From NCBI GenBank assembly GCA_033811195.1, contig JAPXOZ010000005.1:1-64000 (forward strand): DNA of 64,000 nucleotides, read 5' to 3'. This DNA is from Cacconaster sp033811195. GTDB lineage: Bacteria; Bacteroidota; Bacteroidia; Bacteroidales; UBA932. A program made the translations under genes and the position numbers. Under the pieces are notes generated by a model. It was not told the origin of the DNA, did not search any database, and saw only the letters and a list, made by a program, of their open reading frames with translations. This document shows positions 44,336-54,441 of the stretch, piece after piece; the stretch's first letter is position 1; each line of letters starts with the position of its first letter.

Positions 44336-47107
44336 ATGCAAAGAATTCAGAAAGTTCTTATGCTTTGCCTGTTGTTCGCATGTGTGGGGGCCTTTGCTCA
44401 AACGAGAGGCACCTCCAGTACATCGGTAACCGGCAAAGTGCTGGAACAGGGCACCAATGTGCCCGTAGAATTTGCCGTGGTGATATTGTATCCTTCGGAG
44501 ACATATACCACTACAGACAAAGACGGCAACTTTGAATTCAAGAGAGTGGATGCAGGAAAATCCACTATCCAGGTTCAATTTGTTGGAATGAAGACAATCG
44601 AGCAGGTAATTGAGATTGTCCCTGGCAAAGAGAATGTCTTCAACTTTGAAATGCAAGTAGAGAACTTCCGCCTTGATGAGGTGCAGGTAGTGGCCACCCA
44701 GAGCAAAGCGGGAGCGGCCACTGCCTCCAACATCTCAAGACAGGCAATGGACCACCTGCAGACCAGTTCTCTGAACGATGTGATGCAGCTGCTTCCCGGC
44801 GTAGCGATTACCAATCCCTACCTTTCGGGAGCTAATTACATCACCATCCGTAACGCTACGAGTATTGGTACAGCTATTATCGTAGACGGTTCTCCCCTCT
44901 CTTCCAACGCCAACATGCAGGCTCTAGCACCATCCATTACGGGTGGAGCAGGCGGAACAATGTCAGGCATTGACTCCCGTGTGGTATCCACTGACAACAT
45001 CGAGTCCATTGAGGTCATAAGGGGTATCCCTTCCGTAGAGTATGGTGACCTCAATGCCGGCGCTGTGGTTATCCGTTCCAAGGCAGGAAAAGAGCCTCTG
45101 AGCATTCGTCTCAAGGCTAATCCCAGTACTTACCAGGCTGCGGCATCAGTGGGCTTTAAACTTGGAGAGAACGCCGGTCACCTCAACCTTTCAGGTGACT
45201 ATGCCTATAACACAAGCAGGCTTTATGAAGCATACGCCTATTACCAAAGGTTCAACGCAAAGGCTTTATGGTCGAAGAAATTTGGCGAAAACTGGAATAC
45301 CAATACCACCCTCGACCTGGGTATCAGTAAGGACACACGTGAGCTGAACCCCGACGACCTGCGCACCAAGCTCGTAACCAAAGGTGACTCGCAGAGTGTG
45401 AGATTGAACACCAATGGTACTGTCAACATCAACAAAGGCTGGTTAAATAACATCACTTACGCTGCAGCAATAAGTTACGCCGATAAGTACAACTACCACA
45501 ATCAGCTCCTCTCCAATGCCGAATCACTACACACGGTCTGTGAGTATGACGGCGCTATTCTCTCCAACGTCGCAGGCCAGGATGTCTATGACGTAAACGG
45601 CAAGAAAATCACCAATATTCCTGCAAGCGAAGCTGAAAACTGGATTAAGGTGCTTCCCTACGAATATATCGAGACTTATGAAATTCTCGGTAAGGAGCTC
45701 AACGCTTACGCACAGATTAAGGCCAATTTCAACAAGAGATGGGGCAACATCAACAACCACATTCTCGTGGGTGCCGATTACAAGACAGACGGTAACCTTG
45801 GTGAAGGAAAGGTTTACAACGACGAGACTCCTCCTTTTAGAAACAATGCCAGCGACTACTCTTCATATCGTAAGAGACCTTATTATGATGTACCTTTCGT
45901 TCATCAACTGGGTCTCTTCCTCGAAGATACGTATAAGCATACTTTTGGCAGAAATGAGCTCAGCATTAAAGCCGGTGCGCGTTTTGACCTGATTAACGGC
46001 AAGACTGCCCTTTCTCCCCGTATCAACGCATCCATGGAGATCATTCCTGATATGCTGACGATCCGCGGAGGATGGGGAACTACCGCCAAGGCCCCGACAG
46101 CCCTAATGCTCTATCCTGAGAGGGCTTTCTTCAACTACAACAACTACGACTTCCAGGAGGGTACATACAGGCAAACCGTAGCCACTGTAAGAGTGTTCGA
46201 CACAAGCAACCCAGATCTAGAGATTGCCAAGATGCGCAAAGCGGAAGTGGGTATTGACCTGAAACTATTCGATCAGTACCGTCTCTCCGTTACAGCTTAT
46301 GACGAGCTCACCAACAATGGTTATACACTTGGCAAAGATCTCAGCTGTTACAATCTCGTAGAGTTTGTAAAATATAAGGCTGTTAAAAATGAAGCAGGTG
46401 GTTATTCTCCCGAATACGAAGGCACCTATAACATCTTCTCTACCTATGCAAAACCGATGAACAACCACTACAGACACAACAGAGGTATCGAGTTTGAACT
46501 GGACCTTGGCCGTTTCGACGCCATCAGAACATCCGTATTCCTAAATGGTGCCTGGAACCAGTACACGGCGAGAAGTAACGGTTACACCTTCGACCAAAAC
46601 ACTCGAGGCAACGAAATTGAAAGCAACGTCGCAATCTATGAGGAGGGTTTGACCACATCACGTACCGACAATCTGATTACCACACTCCGTCTTACACACA
46701 ACATCCCCGAGATAGGATTTGTGATCACACTCGCTACACAAGTCAACTGGTTTGAGAAATTCTGGACGGAGTACGGCAATGACACAATGTTCATCAAATA
46801 CCTCTCCTACAAAGACGGTAAGGTTTATGACTTTGACCCTTCCAAGAAGGATGATCCCGAATTTGCATATATGTTCGATGCTAGGAGCGAAACCAGATTC
46901 ATCGTAGAGCAGTATTTCCCCACAGTTACCTTCAACCTCAATATTTCGAAGGAAATCGGTGATAGACTTACTGCATCATTCTTTGTAAACAATATGTTTA
47001 ACAGCCGTCCTCTCTATGAGTCCAAGAGAACTCCCGGTTCATTTACGGAGCTTCTCAGCGATAACAAATTGTTCTTCGGTTTCGATCTTAAAGTTAACAT
47101 TTTCTAA
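44336..47107 (+). CDS. TonB-dependent receptor with carboxypeptidase-regulatory-like N-domain
   Basis: 923-aa outer-membrane barrel. Signal peptide to about residue 21 (GAFA-Q); CarboxypepD_reg-like domain about 30-115 (GKVLEQGTNVPVEFAVVIL); plug about 120-245 with NDVMQLLPGV and IEVIRGIPSVEYGDLNAGAV; barrel to the terminal Phe (FDLKVNIF). It is not a SusC type: it has no SusD partner but is followed at 15 bp by a DUF4876 lipoprotein. It probably imports a product linked to the flanking C25 peptidases (inference). Confidence 0.92.
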   Translation: MQRIQKVLMLCLLFACVGAFAQTRGTSSTSVTGKVLEQGTNVPVEFAVVILYPSETYTTTDKDGNFEFKRVDAGKSTIQVQFVGMKTIEQVIEIVPGKENVFNFEMQVENFRLDEVQVVATQSKAGAATASNISRQAMDHLQTSSLNDVMQLLPGVAITNPYLSGANYITIRNATSIGTAIIVDGSPLSSNANMQALAPSITGGAGGTMSGIDSRVVSTDNIESIEVIRGIPSVEYGDLNAGAVVIRSKAGKEPLSIRLKANPSTYQAAASVGFKLGENAGHLNLSGDYAYNTSRLYEAYAYYQRFNAKALWSKKFGENWNTNTTLDLGISKDTRELNPDDLRTKLVTKGDSQSVRLNTNGTVNINKGWLNNITYAAAISYADKYNYHNQLLSNAESLHTVCEYDGAILSNVAGQDVYDVNGKKITNIPASEAENWIKVLPYEYIETYEILGKELNAYAQIKANFNKRWGNINNHILVGADYKTDGNLGEGKVYNDETPPFRNNASDYSSYRKRPYYDVPFVHQLGLFLEDTYKHTFGRNELSIKAGARFDLINGKTALSPRINASMEIIPDMLTIRGGWGTTAKAPTALMLYPERAFFNYNNYDFQEGTYRQTVATVRVFDTSNPDLEIAKMRKAEVGIDLKLFDQYRLSVTAYDELTNNGYTLGKDLSCYNLVEFVKYKAVKNEAGGYSPEYEGTYNIFSTYAKPMNNHYRHNRGIEFELDLGRFDAIRTSVFLNGAWNQYTARSNGYTFDQNTRGNEIESNVAIYEEGLTTSRTDNLITTLRLTHNIPEIGFVITLATQVNWFEKFWTEYGNDTMFIKYLSYKDGKVYDFDPSKKDDPEFAYMFDARSETRFIVEQYFPTVTFNLNISKEIGDRLTASFFVNNMFNSRPLYESKRTPGSFTELLSDNKLFFGFDLKVNIF

Positions 47108-47122
47108 ACGGAGGATAGGATT

Positions 47123-48331
47123 ATGAAAAAATACTTTTTATTAGCAATAGTACTCTTGACAGCCCTTTCCTGTGAGCAGTTCAAGCAAGTGGCAGATATC
47201 GTGGAGGTGGTTTCTATTAGTGCAACTGTCAAGATTTCTGTCAGTAGCACTGACGCTGACACACCACTTCCTGCAAACTACAACGTACGTTTCATCAACT
47301 ACGGTGAGAATTTCGAGATTTCCAGAACTTCTGATGCTTCCGGCAACGTTAGCGCTGACGGTTTGATTCCCGGAGTTTATACGGTAACAGCAACCGGCGA
47401 ATCGGCCGGTGGTGGATTTACCTACTATTTCAGCGGTAGTTTAACCAATATTAATATCCTTACCGGAGGCCAAAACTTCAATATAGAAGTTGTCTCTTCC
47501 AAGGCAGGTGCACTTATTTTCAAAGAGATCTATTTTAATGGTTCAACAGGATACTACTTCAAGGACCAATTCTACGAGATCTACAACAACAGTGAGGATG
47601 TGCAGTATGTTGATGGTCTTGGTATTGGCAATATACTACCCTTACAGGCTTCAACAGCGACTTACAATTGGGAGGTACCTGATGGGAAACCAGAAAATTA
47701 CATCTACCTAGCCTCAATCTGGCAGGTGCCCGGTGATGGCAACGACTTTCCGGTACAACCCGGTGAGTCCATCATCATTGCACAAATTGCACAGGACCAT
47801 ACCGCCATCAAGCCGACCAGTCCGGTTGACCTCAGCGGTGCTGAATTTGAGACTTTCATCGTCAATCAGAGCGTCAACCCCGACAACCCCAATGCACACA
47901 ACATGATTCTTGCATTTGACAAGGGCGTGTTTGGCACACAGTGGCTTGTAACTGTCTTCGGAGGTGCTTACGCCATTTTCTTTCCGGATTCCGAGATTGA
48001 CCCTAACGGCTGGGTACAGCCCCAGGGTAGAACCAACCAGGCATACCCAATCCCCATCGATTGTGTTACTGATGCCGTTGAAATCGTAAACAACGCTACC
48101 AAGATCAATCAGAAACGTATGCCTACCAGTCTGGATGCCGGCGCAACCTACACAGGTGCTACCTACAATTGCAACAGCGTAAGCAGAAAGATCCGTGAGA
48201 TAAAAGAAGATGGCCGTCACATCTACATGGACACAAACAACTCTACAGATGACTTCCAGATCAACGCTGTAGCGATGGTACGCCGTAACAATCCCGGCGT
48301 TCCTTCCTGGAATACCTGGTACAAGAAATAA
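47123..48331 (+). CDS. DUF4876 lipoprotein
   Basis: 402 aa. Lipobox ALSC (Cys17) after a short signal peptide. An N-terminal Ig/carboxypeptidase-regulatory-like region (about 30-115) precedes the DUF4876 domain, with FKEIYFNGSTGYYFKDQFYE and IYNNSEDVQYVDGLGIG. It is placed like a SusD, directly after the receptor, so a surface-exposed accessory role is plausible but unproven. No enzymatic motif. Confidence 0.75.
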   Translation: MKKYFLLAIVLLTALSCEQFKQVADIVEVVSISATVKISVSSTDADTPLPANYNVRFINYGENFEISRTSDASGNVSADGLIPGVYTVTATGESAGGGFTYYFSGSLTNINILTGGQNFNIEVVSSKAGALIFKEIYFNGSTGYYFKDQFYEIYNNSEDVQYVDGLGIGNILPLQASTATYNWEVPDGKPENYIYLASIWQVPGDGNDFPVQPGESIIIAQIAQDHTAIKPTSPVDLSGAEFETFIVNQSVNPDNPNAHNMILAFDKGVFGTQWLVTVFGGAYAIFFPDSEIDPNGWVQPQGRTNQAYPIPIDCVTDAVEIVNNATKINQKRMPTSLDAGATYTGATYNCNSVSRKIREIKEDGRHIYMDTNNSTDDFQINAVAMVRRNNPGVPSWNTWYKK

Positions 48332-48348
48332 TTTACTGACCTCTAACA

Positions 48349-49977
48349 ATGAAAAAGATGAAAAAATATATTATCGCATCAATTTTGGCTTTGAGTACAA
48401 TATTCGCTGCTCAGGCACAGGGGGGTAAATCTACCATCTATCCGACAGTGCTGGAAATCAATCAAGTCAAAGCCACATGGTTCAACTCGAACAATGCGGC
48501 AGGTATGATACTGACTCCTCTGAGTGACTTCGGTACACTCTCGGTTGGCTACGATATGAAAGTCGGTGCCTACAAACTTCAGCAGGAGGGTGACCTTAAG
48601 ACACTCGACATCCATACATCAGGTTCAAGTCCTCTCGGCAAAGCACGTGTATGGGGTGAATTTTCCTACCAAAATATAACCCAGGAAAACTCAAAATTCA
48701 ATACCCTCCGCCTTACCCTTGACCCCGACATGCCCTATATTCTTGCAGACTCACGCCTGAGTTATTTCAAGAAACAGGTATACGATATGACTATGAAGGC
48801 TGCCACTCCTCTTCTTTGGGACTTAGTGGCTTTCGGTGTAACCGCCAACTACTTTACGAAAAGTGGAGCAAAACAGATTGACCCCCGAAGCGATTCTTAT
48901 GAGTATGGCATCGAGGTAAAACCTTCCGCTGTCTTTGCATTCGGTGATCACAGTGCAGGTCTAACATTTATGTATAAGAATGCTTTTGACAGATATTCTC
49001 CTCTCAATAGCAACAGCCAGCAAGACCAACCCGCATTTAACCTTAGAGGTGTCGGCACTTATGTTGATGCCGTTGTAGGTTCATTCGGTGGACTTGGCAC
49101 ATACTACTACAAGACCAACAGACTTGGCGGTGCTCTTCAGTATGGCTATCAGGGCAATAATATAAAGGTGCTTGCAGAGGGCAACTACACTTATCAGGTG
49201 ATTGACGTGTTCCACACTCCTGCCAAACCTTTCAGAATGGGCTCAACCATTCAGCAGGTAATGGGAGGCAATCTCCAAGCGGTGCTTGAAGGTGACTCTT
49301 TCACCCACAAGGTTTCCCTCGACGGCTATAAGAAGCACACTGACGGTATCGAATACATTCAAGTAATCGATGCCACATACGAGGTGCAGCAGTGGATTTC
49401 AATAGCCAAATTTATCCGTAGCAAGTATGACTTCACCGCTCTTTCCTTAAAGTATGATATCTTCAGGGAGAGCAACGAGGGTTATGACTGGATGGCGGGC
49501 ATCCAAGGTCAGTACACTGATAGGATGGATACATATATTCTCCCCGAATCTTCTTTCAAGGCTAAAAACGTTTATGGAGAGATTTACGGCAAGAAAAATT
49601 TCATGGTCGGCAACGCCTCTATTGTCGCAGGTCTTAGCGCAGGCTATAACTTCAACCTTGCGGGAGAACACAATTATGGTGGTCCTTTCCCAGATTCAGA
49701 GGTAGTTAGAGACCTCTATGAGAAGGATCTTGCCATCCTCAGCGCCAACTATTACCAGTTCGGCGTCAATCTGAAAGCCATCTTCCCTCTTGGTAAGAAA
49801 AATACCATCTATGTAGCTGCAAGCTGCAAGTATCTCCGTTCTAACGAAGAACTTCACAACTACAGCTATGGTACCGACACCGAGGGCAAGAATTTTTGGT
49901 GGAACCTCAACCCCGGTAACCAATTAACCCCAAGCGCAAGAACATTTGCTAATTTTTCAATCGGATTTACTTTCTAA
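48349..49977 (+). CDS. DUF6850-family outer-membrane beta-barrel protein
   Basis: 542 aa with a Sec signal peptide (IFAAQA-Q). Alternating amphipathic strands and a terminal Phe (ANFSIGFTF) mark an outer-membrane barrel. The N-terminal block EINQVKATWFNSNNAAGMIL is the feature by which I place it in DUF6850. It lies 17 bp after the DUF4876 gene. Recurrent company with DUF4876 and a TonB receptor is my recollection of other Bacteroidales, not something shown here. A second ATG (MKKYIIA) three codons in is also possible as start. Confidence 0.65.
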   Translation: MKKMKKYIIASILALSTIFAAQAQGGKSTIYPTVLEINQVKATWFNSNNAAGMILTPLSDFGTLSVGYDMKVGAYKLQQEGDLKTLDIHTSGSSPLGKARVWGEFSYQNITQENSKFNTLRLTLDPDMPYILADSRLSYFKKQVYDMTMKAATPLLWDLVAFGVTANYFTKSGAKQIDPRSDSYEYGIEVKPSAVFAFGDHSAGLTFMYKNAFDRYSPLNSNSQQDQPAFNLRGVGTYVDAVVGSFGGLGTYYYKTNRLGGALQYGYQGNNIKVLAEGNYTYQVIDVFHTPAKPFRMGSTIQQVMGGNLQAVLEGDSFTHKVSLDGYKKHTDGIEYIQVIDATYEVQQWISIAKFIRSKYDFTALSLKYDIFRESNEGYDWMAGIQGQYTDRMDTYILPESSFKAKNVYGEIYGKKNFMVGNASIVAGLSAGYNFNLAGEHNYGGPFPDSEVVRDLYEKDLAILSANYYQFGVNLKAIFPLGKKNTIYVAASCKYLRSNEELHNYSYGTDTEGKNFWWNLNPGNQLTPSARTFANFSIGFTF

Positions 49978-49998
49978 AAAAGTATCCTGTACCAATAA

Positions 49999-52200
49999 AT
50001 GAAAAAAATATCATTTCTCTTTTTTATTTTGCTGTGCCTCCCTTTGGGGGCGCAGCAAAATATTATCTCCCCAACCCAGAGCGTCCGCAACTCGTTCGCC
50101 ATTTTTGTTGATCAGGCTACCTATGATGCCTGCAAGGAGGAGATACATGCCTACCGCGATGTCATAGAAAGAGATGGCCTCGCAACCTACATTCTCTATG
50201 CTGACTGGGAATCTCCCGAACATGTGAGATTTTTCCTTAAAAAGTATTGGGATGAGCAGGGACTAGAAGGAGCTGTATTCGTAGGGGATATCCCTGTGCC
50301 GATGATTCGTGGAGCACAACACTTCACCTCCGCATTCAAAATGGATCAGGATGCTTATAGTTATTATGAATCATCAGTACCTTCGGACCGTTTCTATGAT
50401 GATTTTGACCTAAAGTTCAGATTTCTTCATCAGGATTCGACCCATAAGCATCTTTATTATTACTGGCTGACCGGTGATTCTCCTCAACGAATCTCCTGTG
50501 ACATTTACAGCGGGCGTATCCGTTCAACCGCCAAGGGTGAAGCGGGTTTTGACCAGATCCGCAACTACCTCAGAAAAGTGGTTAAGGAGAGGAGTGTTGA
50601 AAATCCCCTCGATGTGGTGGTGCAATACACCGGAGACGGCTCATTCTCCAACAGCCTCATTGCCTGGAAAGACCAGAGCTATGTAATGGGAGAACAGGTG
50701 CCCACTGCGTTGCAGGGCCATGCAAACAACGCCAAATTTTACCTTTTCGCAATGTATCCCTATATGAAGGAGATCCTGACCGAGGAGATGAAGCGAGACG
50801 ATGTAGACCTTATGCTCTTTCACGAGCATGGCGTAACCGAGAGGCAATATCTGACCGGAGCTATTCCGAATGAGTATGAAGAAGATTACTACAAATCGGG
50901 TAAAAGATTGCTTCGTAGGCAGCTTAGGAGTGTAGAGAAAAGAGGTAATAGTGTGCCGGAAGCCATGGAGAGGTATATCAAGGAACATGGAATCGACAGC
51001 ACCTGGTTTGAGGGATGGAACGACCCTGCAGTAATCGTAGAGGACTCTATTGAGTATGCAAAAACCGGTTTTGAACTTGAGGATATCAGGGCAATCGGCC
51101 CAAATCCCCGCGTTGTGATACTTGACGCCTGCTACAATGGCGACTTCAGGAATGGAAACTTCATCGCAGGTGAGTATATTTTCGGCGAGGGCAAGACCAT
51201 CGCCTGTTTCGGCAACTCCGTCAATGTGCTTCAGGATAAGTCCTCCACGGATCTAATGGGTATGCTTGCCTATGGAATGAGGATAGGCGAATGGACGAAG
51301 AATATCAATATTCTCGAGTCCCATATAATCGGCGACCCCACTTTTAGATTTGCAAGGCCGGAAAGGATGCCTCGCATCAAGATCCACTCCAAAGATCCCG
51401 AATACTGGCTCGCTGTAATGGAGCACAATCTCCCCATGGATATACAAGGTCTGGCTCTATACAAACTCTTTGAATTGGAATATGAGGGAATGTCGGATCT
51501 CCTTCTCGAGACTTACAAGAGCTCTCCTTATTATATGCTGCGTCTTCAGTGTTTGCACCTGCTTGCGCACTACAATGACGACAACTATATAGAGTTGCTT
51601 AAGCTGGCATCGGATGACCCCTACGAGTTTATCCGCAGGAAAGCTATGTACTATATGGGCAGAGTAGGGCGCAATGATCTGGCCCCCTACATGGTGAACG
51701 CTTATCTTGAGGATTACCTTGCAAAAAGGATTGCATTCAATATGAGCTTCAGCGCTCACCACCTCAACGTGGAACTTTTGAAGCATTTCTTTAAGGATGC
51801 CGTGATGAATGATAATGAATTCATCTTTGACAAAGAGGAATTTTGGGAAAATGTTGAAAAAACGATTGATAGTGCTGAACGCACACTTACCGAGTGCTGG
51901 AGATGCGTTATAGATACCACCCAGAAGCCCAGTACCAGAGACTTCTATCTTGTGGTACTACGTAATAACCCCTTTCCCCACATGGCTTTCGACATCCTAA
52001 ATGTCATCGGCAATCCTGAGGATGATCTTGAGATCAGAATCGCCCTTGCAGAAGCATTGGGATGGTTCGTCCGGGCTTACAACAGAGTTGAAATCATCAA
52101 CGGCTGCCAAGCTATTCTCGCTAATCAGAAAGATCTCGACCCTCGACTTTCCGATGAACTATTAAAGACAATCAACCGCTTAAAAGAGTATACACGATGA
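49999..52200 (+). CDS. Gingipain-like cysteine peptidase, family C25 (paralogue B)
   Basis: 733 aa, signal peptide ending near PLGA-Q. Shares with paralogue A the blocks LEGAVFVGDIPVPMIRGAQH and SSVPSDRFYDDFDLKF. Catalytic His277 in FHEHGVTERQYL and Cys378 in ILDACYNGDF, then GNSVNVLQDK and SHIIGDPTFRFA. C-terminal helical repeats end with the shared motif EALGWFVRAYNRVEII. It has no T9SS domain. Its stop overlaps the next start by 4 bp (ATGA), so B and C are probably made in stoichiometric amounts. Confidence 0.85.
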   Translation: MKKISFLFFILLCLPLGAQQNIISPTQSVRNSFAIFVDQATYDACKEEIHAYRDVIERDGLATYILYADWESPEHVRFFLKKYWDEQGLEGAVFVGDIPVPMIRGAQHFTSAFKMDQDAYSYYESSVPSDRFYDDFDLKFRFLHQDSTHKHLYYYWLTGDSPQRISCDIYSGRIRSTAKGEAGFDQIRNYLRKVVKERSVENPLDVVVQYTGDGSFSNSLIAWKDQSYVMGEQVPTALQGHANNAKFYLFAMYPYMKEILTEEMKRDDVDLMLFHEHGVTERQYLTGAIPNEYEEDYYKSGKRLLRRQLRSVEKRGNSVPEAMERYIKEHGIDSTWFEGWNDPAVIVEDSIEYAKTGFELEDIRAIGPNPRVVILDACYNGDFRNGNFIAGEYIFGEGKTIACFGNSVNVLQDKSSTDLMGMLAYGMRIGEWTKNINILESHIIGDPTFRFARPERMPRIKIHSKDPEYWLAVMEHNLPMDIQGLALYKLFELEYEGMSDLLLETYKSSPYYMLRLQCLHLLAHYNDDNYIELLKLASDDPYEFIRRKAMYYMGRVGRNDLAPYMVNAYLEDYLAKRIAFNMSFSAHHLNVELLKHFFKDAVMNDNEFIFDKEEFWENVEKTIDSAERTLTECWRCVIDTTQKPSTRDFYLVVLRNNPFPHMAFDILNVIGNPEDDLEIRIALAEALGWFVRAYNRVEIINGCQAILANQKDLDPRLSDELLKTINRLKEYTR

Positions 52201-54413
52201 TAAGAAGAATTATAATGAAAAATGTATTTGCTTTGATTTGTGCTATTCTTATGGCGGGCACAATGGTTGCCGCAACTAAAGCAAAAGTAAATATTGTCAA
52301 ATGTGACCCTCAGGCGGCCACATCTTTTGCCATTTTTGTGGACAACGAGACATACTATGCCTGTAAAGCGGAAATAGATGCTTACAGAGAAGTGCTTCAG
52401 AGCGAAGGTCTGGGTACCTATATACTCTATTCCGACTGGGCCAGGCCCGAAAATGTAAAAGCTCAGATTATTGCTCTTTCCAAGAAAAAACCTCTCCTCG
52501 AAGGTATGGTCTTCATCGGCGACATTCCCATTGCCAGAGTGCGCCAGGCCCAATTTATGACCACTGCATTCAAGATGAACGAGAATACCTTCCCGAGAGA
52601 GGAGTCATCCGTTACCTCCGACAGATATTACGATGACCTCCACCTAGACTTCGAGTTCATAGGACAGGATGAGAATAACCCCCGCTGGTTTTACTACAAC
52701 CTGACCGAAAAAGGGGCCCAGAAGCTAAACCCCAATTTCTACTCGGCTCGCATGCGTGTCCCCGAGGATTTTCCGGGCGATGAGATGGAGGTAATGAGAA
52801 AATATTTGCAAAAGGTGGTTGCCGCTCATAAGGAGATCAATCCTCTCGACCATTTCATTTTCTTTGCAGGCCACGGCTACAACTCAGATTGTCTCAACGT
52901 ATGGAGACAGCAGCCAATGCTTTTCAGGGAATATTTTCCGCAGGCATTCAAAAAAGCATCCGGCAACAAATTTTACAACTTCAGACAGGACAACTACATG
53001 AAGTTTAAGTTGTACAACGAGATCCAACGGCCGGAGACAGATGTGCTGATGTTCAGCGAGCACGGAGCGCCGGAAACCCAGTACATCAACGCTCTTGCTC
53101 CCGCATATACCATCGGAGAGAACATCGAAGCCCTTAAACGCACCCTCAGAAATGACCTCCGCCGTGCAGTAAAGAGAAATCCCGATAAAAAAGCGGAGTA
53201 TATCAAGGAGATGGCAGAGCATTACCATCTGGACCCCGCACTCCTCTCGGATGAAGCGTTGGAGGCGGAAAGGGTCAATGACTCTCTTGCAGCTGCTGAT
53301 ATCAACATCGTGCTCGAGGATATCCAAAAGCTAAAAACCGGTGCAAGGTTGACCATATTCAATGCCTGCTATAACGGCTCTTTCCACCAGACAGGCTATG
53401 TTGCAGGTTATCATATTTTCAATGATGGGCGCAATGTGGTCGCTCAGGGCAATACGGTCAACGTGCTTCAGGATAAATGGGCCGATCAGCTTATCGGCTA
53501 CCTGGCACTCGGCATCAGGGCGGGCTTCTGGCAGAATGAAGTTTGTTATCTTGAGTCACATATGATCGGTGACCCCACTTTCAGATTCACTGCTCCCGAA
53601 GGAGTGGATGCAGCAGAGATCTCCCGCGCACTCGCGCATCAGTCTTATATATTGGATGGCAAGATGAAGAATGAGGGTGTCGGAGGCAGCGAATACTGGA
53701 AGGAGTTCCTCGGCTCGAGGGAGTCGATAACCCGCGCAATGGCAGTGAAAAAGCTCACCGAACTTGGAGAGCTCAATTCTGCTGATCTGGCTGAGATCTT
53801 TGAAAAGGATAAATCCTGGATTGTGCGTCTTCAGGCGCTGACGGCTATTGCTCCTTTTGTGGATGAGAATACTTTCAAAGTGGTGGAGAAGGGGCTTTTT
53901 GACCCCTTTGAGATGATCCGCAGACAATCCTGCCACTATGCCGGTAAGATGGGAGCGAAGAATTGTAAAGATGAACTTATCGATATCGTACGCCATTCTC
54001 ATGAAGTTGTTCGCACACAATATGCTGCTCAAGGGGCTCTCAACCTCTTCAAGCACGATGAGCTGCCGGAAGATATCGCGAAGAATATGGGGTATTTTCT
54101 CAAAAACACACCCAAGCAGATGGAGATTATCAAGGATCTAAATGCCGAAGATCTCAAGAGAGAATCCGAAATGAGGACCCTGCGCAACAATCCACTCCAT
54201 TGGAAGGTTGATGAGCTGCTTGAGGTCGCCGGCAATGCTTCTCAGAGCGAATATACCCGCCTCGTGATGATTGAGGCACTCGGCTGGTTCAATTATTCGG
54301 TTGAAAGGAAAAAGATCGCGAACGCCATCAACGGTTGGCTCGCCACTCAGGAGCTTTCACCTAGAATGAAACGCGAAATGATTAAAACCGTCAAAAGGCT
54401 CAGGTGGGAGTAA
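52197..54413 (+). CDS. Gingipain-like cysteine peptidase, family C25 (paralogue C)
   Basis: 738 aa. Start taken at the ATGA overlap with paralogue B; the second Met (residue 7, MKNVFALICAILMAG) fits the signal peptide equally well. Catalytic His289 in FSEHGAPETQYI and Cys391 in IFNACYNGSF. The residue two before the Cys is Asn, where A and B have Asp. It also has SSVTSDRYYDDLHLDF, QGNTVNVLQDKWADQL and a longer central insert (about residues 225-270). HEAT-like C-terminus with EALGWFNYSVERKKI. Followed by a strong terminator. Confidence 0.85.
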   Translation: MIRRIIMKNVFALICAILMAGTMVAATKAKVNIVKCDPQAATSFAIFVDNETYYACKAEIDAYREVLQSEGLGTYILYSDWARPENVKAQIIALSKKKPLLEGMVFIGDIPIARVRQAQFMTTAFKMNENTFPREESSVTSDRYYDDLHLDFEFIGQDENNPRWFYYNLTEKGAQKLNPNFYSARMRVPEDFPGDEMEVMRKYLQKVVAAHKEINPLDHFIFFAGHGYNSDCLNVWRQQPMLFREYFPQAFKKASGNKFYNFRQDNYMKFKLYNEIQRPETDVLMFSEHGAPETQYINALAPAYTIGENIEALKRTLRNDLRRAVKRNPDKKAEYIKEMAEHYHLDPALLSDEALEAERVNDSLAAADINIVLEDIQKLKTGARLTIFNACYNGSFHQTGYVAGYHIFNDGRNVVAQGNTVNVLQDKWADQLIGYLALGIRAGFWQNEVCYLESHMIGDPTFRFTAPEGVDAAEISRALAHQSYILDGKMKNEGVGGSEYWKEFLGSRESITRAMAVKKLTELGELNSADLAEIFEKDKSWIVRLQALTAIAPFVDENTFKVVEKGLFDPFEMIRRQSCHYAGKMGAKNCKDELIDIVRHSHEVVRTQYAAQGALNLFKHDELPEDIAKNMGYFLKNTPKQMEIIKDLNAEDLKRESEMRTLRNNPLHWKVDELLEVAGNASQSEYTRLVMIEALGWFNYSVERKKIANAINGWLATQELSPRMKREMIKTVKRLRWE

Positions 54414-54441
54414 AATTGCAGAGTCTTTGCTATTGACACTA

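Noticed and set aside
42221..54413. C25 proteins as T9SS-secreted gingipains
   Set aside because: The C-termini are helical repeats ending in charged helices (for example SINRLKREN). No beta-rich T9SS sorting domain is visible, so surface secretion by T9SS is not supported.
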